Shown here: positions 12,596 through 15,098 of the stretch, one piece after another
Position numbering within the stretch: position 1 is the first letter of the stretch
Layout: the number at the start of each line of letters is the position of its first letter
Assembly: GCA_034926235.1 (NCBI GenBank)
Contig: JAYFRE010000033.1
Location: forward strand, 1-15,098
Origin: JAYFRE01 sp034926235
GTDB taxonomy: Bacteria; Pseudomonadota; Alphaproteobacteria; Rhodospirillales; Magnetospirillaceae
DNA length: 15,098 bases
Direction of reading: 5' to 3'
Position numbers and translations under genes: made by a program
The notes under the pieces: generated by a model
Database searches by the model: none
Seen by the model: only the letters and a program-made list of their open reading frames with translations
What the model was told of the DNA's origin: nothing

Positions 12596-12621
12596 CGATC
12601 TCGAGGATCGCTGAGGTTTTT
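12596..12621 (+). terminator. Candidate terminator after sugE
   Basis: CGATC-TCGAG-GATCG (12596-12610), then six bases and a TTTTT run (12617-12621). The stem is short and the T-run is displaced, so the call is tentative. Confidence 0.35.
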
Positions 12622-12683
12622 CATCAAAGAAGTGACGGGAGAAAGGCGGGAATTTTCTGCGCAGAATCTCGGCGTTATATGGA

Positions 12684-12697
12684 TTGATTGGAATCAG
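12684..12697. promoter_or_regulatory. FNR/FixK-like box upstream of lutA
   Basis: TTGAT-TGGA-ATCAG matches the FNR/FixK consensus TTGAT-N4-ATCAA at nine of ten defined bases. It lies about 235 bases before the lutA start, so it would act on a distal promoter with a long leader, or repress one. It overlaps a second palindrome, TGGAA-TCAG-TTCCA. Confidence 0.4.
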
Positions 12698-12916
12698 TTC
12701 CATTCTATTGAACGCTGTACCTTTGAGATAGTTTCTACTATCATTGTATCTTTGGAACAAAGTTCCCCAATCCTTTGTATTAATAACCCTTTATGTCTAA
12801 TGGCAGGTTTCCTCGCCATGGTCCATATTATTTCCCAACCTCAATGGTGCTAGGTAATAACTTGACCACCTAGACGGCAGTGGTTTGTTGTCTGACCGTG
12901 GTTTCGCCACCTGGCT

Positions 12917-12922
12917 GGAGGA
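12917..12922 (+). promoter_or_regulatory. Ribosome binding site fixing the lutA start
   Basis: GGAGGA, 8 bases before ATG at 12931. It rules out the upstream in-frame GTG at 12880. Confidence 0.65.
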
Positions 12923-12930
12923 TTGTTTCC

Positions 12931-13698
12931 ATGGACGACATAGTGCCGCCGCCTCGGCCCGATAAAGTCTATTATTTCACGACCTGTCTCATCGATCTGT
13001 TCTACCCCTCTGCCGGATTGGCCGGGATCGAGCTTTTGCGCCGCGAGGGAGTAAAGGTTGCGATGCCGGACACGCAAAGCTGTTGCGGCCAGCCGCCATT
13101 CAGCGGCGGCTATTTCGAAGAGGCGCGGACCGTGGCTCTTCAGCAGCTCAAAGCCTTTCCCGGAGACTGTCCCATCGTCGTCCCGTCCGGGTCGTGCGGC
13201 GGGATGATGCGGTATCAGTATCTGGATTTGTTCAAGGGTCGCCCGGAATATGAAGAGGTCAAGGCGTTCAGCGCGCGCGTTTACGAACTGACCTGGTTCC
13301 TGGTCCATGTGCTGAAGATCAAGCTGGAGGATAAGGGTGAGCCGGTGAAGGTCACCTGGCACGGCTCCTGCCACTCCATGCGCAAAATGGGCGTGGTGGA
13401 AGAGCCGAAACAGCTTTTGCGCAGCCTGTCGAACGTGACGTTGATCGAGGCCGACTATGAAAAGGAATGCTGCGGTTTCGGCGGCTCCTTTTCCGTCAAG
13501 ATGCCGGAAGTCTCCACCGCCATCGTGTCCGATAAAATCGCCAATATCGCCGCCACCGGCGCAGAGCAGGTGGTTTCGGGCGACATGGGCTGCATGATGA
13601 ATATTTCCACCGCGATGCAAAAAGCGGAAATCCCGGTCAAAGGGCGCCATATCGCCGAATTTCTCTTGGAGCGCGTCAAGGGAGGCAGCCGGACATGA
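12931..13698 (+). CDS. lutA: Lactate utilization protein LutA, CCG-domain iron-sulphur subunit
   Basis: A 255-residue protein with two cysteine-rich CCG domains (about 14-98 and 140-228), matching LutA/YkgE, one of three proteins that oxidise L-lactate to pyruvate. First domain: FTTCLIDLFYPSAGLAGIELL, then CCGQP (Cys51-52) and SGSCGG (Cys89). Second domain: WHGSCHSMRKMG (Cys147), CCGFGGSFSVKMPEVS (Cys180-181) and DMGCMMN (Cys221). These cysteines are the expected cluster ligands. The start is ATG 12931 on account of the Shine-Dalgarno. The stop overlaps the lutB start (ATGA, 13695-13698), so the two are one operon; lutC should follow beyond the window. Length is normal for the family. Glycolate oxidase GlcF shares the CCG fold but not this neighbour. 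Confidence 0.93.
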   Translation: MDDIVPPPRPDKVYYFTTCLIDLFYPSAGLAGIELLRREGVKVAMPDTQSCCGQPPFSGGYFEEARTVALQQLKAFPGDCPIVVPSGSCGGMMRYQYLDLFKGRPEYEEVKAFSARVYELTWFLVHVLKIKLEDKGEPVKVTWHGSCHSMRKMGVVEEPKQLLRSLSNVTLIEADYEKECCGFGGSFSVKMPEVSTAIVSDKIANIAATGAEQVVSGDMGCMMNISTAMQKAEIPVKGRHIAEFLLERVKGGSRT

Positions 13699-15098
13699 GC
13701 CATGTACGCTACGATTTTGAAAATGCCTCTCGGCTGGAAGTGGCCAACAAGCAGCTGCGCTCGAATCTCCGGCATGTGCTGACCGGCCTTATGCTCAAGC
13801 GCGCCGCGCAGTTTCCTGATCCCGTCGAAGAGGATGCGCTGCGTTCGAGAGGAGAGGCGATCCGGCAAAGGGCGCTGGCGCAACTGCCCGATCTTCTGGA
13901 GCAATTTGAAAAAAATCTGACCGCCAACGGCATCCAGGTCCATTGGGCGCGGGATGGAGAAGAGGCGAGGACCATCATCCTTGAGATTCTGAAGCGCAAG
14001 GGCGCGAAGACGATGATCAAGGGCAAGTCCATGGCGTCCGAGGAGATTCACCTCAACAAATTCCTGGGCGAGCATGGCATCGAAGCGATCGAGTCCGATC
14101 TGGGGGAATATATCCTTCAGATCGCGGGAGAAACGCCGAGCCATATCGTGATGCCGGCGCTTCACAAAAACATCAACGAGATCGGCACCCTGTTCGAGGA
14201 GAAGATCAAAGGGCAGCCCTATAGCGAGAACGCCGACGAGCTGACCGCCGCCGCGCGCCGCGTGCTGCGCCAGCGATTTTTAAGGGCCGATGTCGGTTTT
14301 TCCGGGGTCAATTTCGGAGTCGCCGAGACGGGGTCTTTGGTTTTGATCTCCAATGAAGGCAATGGGCGCATGTCGACCCATACGCCGGACACGCATATCG
14401 CACTGATGGGCGTGGAGAAGGTGATCGAACGTTTCGACGAGGTGGGAACGCTGGCCCAGCTTGCCTGCCGATCCGCTACCGGTCAGCCAATCACCACCTA
14501 CCTCAACGTCATCAGCGGCCCTAGACGCGCAGGGGAAAAAGACGGTCCGGAAGAAGTGCATCTGGTTCTGATGGATAACGGACGTACTCAGATTTATCAG
14601 GACGAGCAGATGCAGGACAGCCTGCGTTGCATCCGCTGCGCCAGTTGCATGAATCACTGTCCGGTTTATACGCGGGTCGGCGGGCACGCTTTCGTGCATA
14701 CCTATCCCGGTCCGATCGGCGAGGTGCTGAATCCGCAGATGCTGGGAATCGATATCGCCGGCGACGCGGTCGAGGGATGTACGCTGTGCGGCCGCTGCGC
14801 CGAGGTGTGCCCGGTCAAAATTCCGTTGCCGGATCTGATCTTGAGGCTGAGACGCGAAAGCATACGTCCGACGCCCAACTTCGTCATCAGAGGCGCCGGC
14901 AGCCGCTCCTCGACGGTAGCCGACATGGTGTGGGGCGGTTGGAAAGTCGTTTTCTCCACGCCCGCGCTTCTGCATTTTTCCAACTGGATGCTGCGCAAGG
15001 TGGGCAATTTCCTTCCCAAATGGGCGCCGGGCATGCGGCAATGGACGTTGGCGCGCGAAAAGCCGCGCTTCGCGTCCAAATCGATCCATGAGCTCGCC
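13695..15098 (+). CDS. lutB: Lactate utilization protein LutB, 3' end outside window
   Basis: The frame from ATG 13695 stays open to the last base: 468 codons, close to the roughly 475 residues of E. coli YkgF, so only a few are missing. It is LutB/YkgF. The N-terminal two thirds carry the LUD domain (about residues 60-300; KSMASEEIHLNKFLGEHGIEAIESDLGEYI, VGFSGVNFGVAETGSLVL). The ferredoxin-like part has two 4Fe-4S motifs: CIRCASCMNHCP (Cys312, 315, 318, 322) and CTLCGRCAEVCP (Cys362, 365, 368, 372). LutB passes electrons from lactate through its clusters in complex with LutA and LutC. It overlaps lutA by four bases. All eight cluster cysteines are intact. Confidence 0.94.
   Translation, partial: MSHVRYDFENASRLEVANKQLRSNLRHVLTGLMLKRAAQFPDPVEEDALRSRGEAIRQRALAQLPDLLEQFEKNLTANGIQVHWARDGEEARTIILEILKRKGAKTMIKGKSMASEEIHLNKFLGEHGIEAIESDLGEYILQIAGETPSHIVMPALHKNINEIGTLFEEKIKGQPYSENADELTAAARRVLRQRFLRADVGFSGVNFGVAETGSLVLISNEGNGRMSTHTPDTHIALMGVEKVIERFDEVGTLAQLACRSATGQPITTYLNVISGPRRAGEKDGPEEVHLVLMDNGRTQIYQDEQMQDSLRCIRCASCMNHCPVYTRVGGHAFVHTYPGPIGEVLNPQMLGIDIAGDAVEGCTLCGRCAEVCPVKIPLPDLILRLRRESIRPTPNFVIRGAGSRSSTVADMVWGGWKVVFSTPALLHFSNWMLRKVGNFLPKWAPGMRQWTLAREKPRFASKSIHELA

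Larger units (their letters stand above)
12622..12930 (+). other. AT-rich leader/intergenic region before lutA
   Basis: About 310 bases with no gene I accept. It is clearly more AT-rich than the rest of the window between about 12670 and 12860. It holds several short inverted repeats: TGGAA-TCAG-TTCCA (12689-12702), GATAGT-TTCT-ACTATC (12727-12742), GGAAC-AAA-GTTCC (12754-12766) and CTAGGT-N12-ACCTAG (12850-12873). An FNR/FixK-like box is at 12684-12697. I cannot place a promoter with confidence; TTGGAA (12752) with TGTATT (12776) at 18 bases is one weak option. Confidence 0.4.

Noticed and set aside
12632..12853. 73-codon plus-strand frame in the AT-rich intergenic region, considered as a small membrane peptide or leader peptide
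   Set aside because: No clear ribosome binding site, no recognised pattern, and it runs through several palindromes. Left as intergenic, though ribosome profiling could revive it.
12880..12930. Upstream GTG start for lutA adding 17 residues
   Set aside because: No Shine-Dalgarno before the GTG, the added residues are not conserved as I know the family, and GGAGGA sits correctly before ATG 12931.
12850..13650. Open minus-strand frame of 266 codons opposite lutA
   Set aside because: lutA is certain from its two CCG domains; the antisense translation is low-complexity and His/Arg rich.
14280..15089. Open minus-strand frame of 269 codons opposite lutB
   Set aside because: The plus strand is continuously open as LutB with both 4Fe-4S motifs; the antisense frame is a shadow.
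1..15098. CRISPR arrays, insertion sequences, toxin-antitoxin pairs, phage genes
   Set aside because: Read for regularly spaced repeats, transposase motifs and small paired genes on both strands; none found.

Overview
The window is GC-rich (about 60% by eye) and densely coded. An alphaproteobacterium, probably of the Rhodospirillales, is the best guess. This rests on codon use, the short FliN, the PomA-type motor pair and the protein sequences as I remember the families; nothing in the window proves it, and it contains no phage, insertion sequence or CRISPR array.

Layout. 1-2000: the end of a DUF445 membrane protein, a convergent RidA-type protein, and a divergent YfcG-type glutathione transferase. 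2000-2830: an extended -10 promoter, a yybP-ykoY manganese riboswitch and the manganese exporter gene mntP. 2850-4525: a DMT/EamA transporter and a divergent class I glutamine amidotransferase. 4563-6489 (minus strand): flagellar motor genes in the order fliN, motA, motB. 6620-7712: a phosphoglycolate-phosphatase-like HAD hydrolase and a small unrecognised membrane-anchored protein. 7793-10809 (minus strand): a complete polar amino acid ABC importer of the His/Lys/Arg/Orn family in the order ATPase, binding protein, permease, permease. 10969-12113 (minus strand): tRNA-Asn(GUU) with its promoter and terminator, followed by a second DMT transporter. 12149-12585: a promoter, a guanidine-II (mini-ykkC) riboswitch and the guanidinium exporter gene sugE/gdx. 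12586-12930: an AT-rich, palindrome-rich intergenic region. 12931-15098: lutA and lutB (lactate oxidation iron-sulphur proteins) overlapping by ATGA; lutB runs off the end a few codons before its expected stop.

How the parts work together. Several small units are controlled at the RNA or promoter level. Two metal or toxic-ion exporters each sit behind their own riboswitch: Mn2+ for mntP and guanidinium for sugE. The amino acid importer has a plausible sigma-54-like promoter and a strong hairpin that separates the binding-protein cistron from the permease cistrons. The lut genes have an FNR/FixK-like box far upstream.

I did not find a convincing unknown multi-gene system. The most rewarding features are the two riboswitches with their expression platforms, the duplicated start-codon repeat of the ABC ATPase, and the unusual AT-rich leader of the lut operon.
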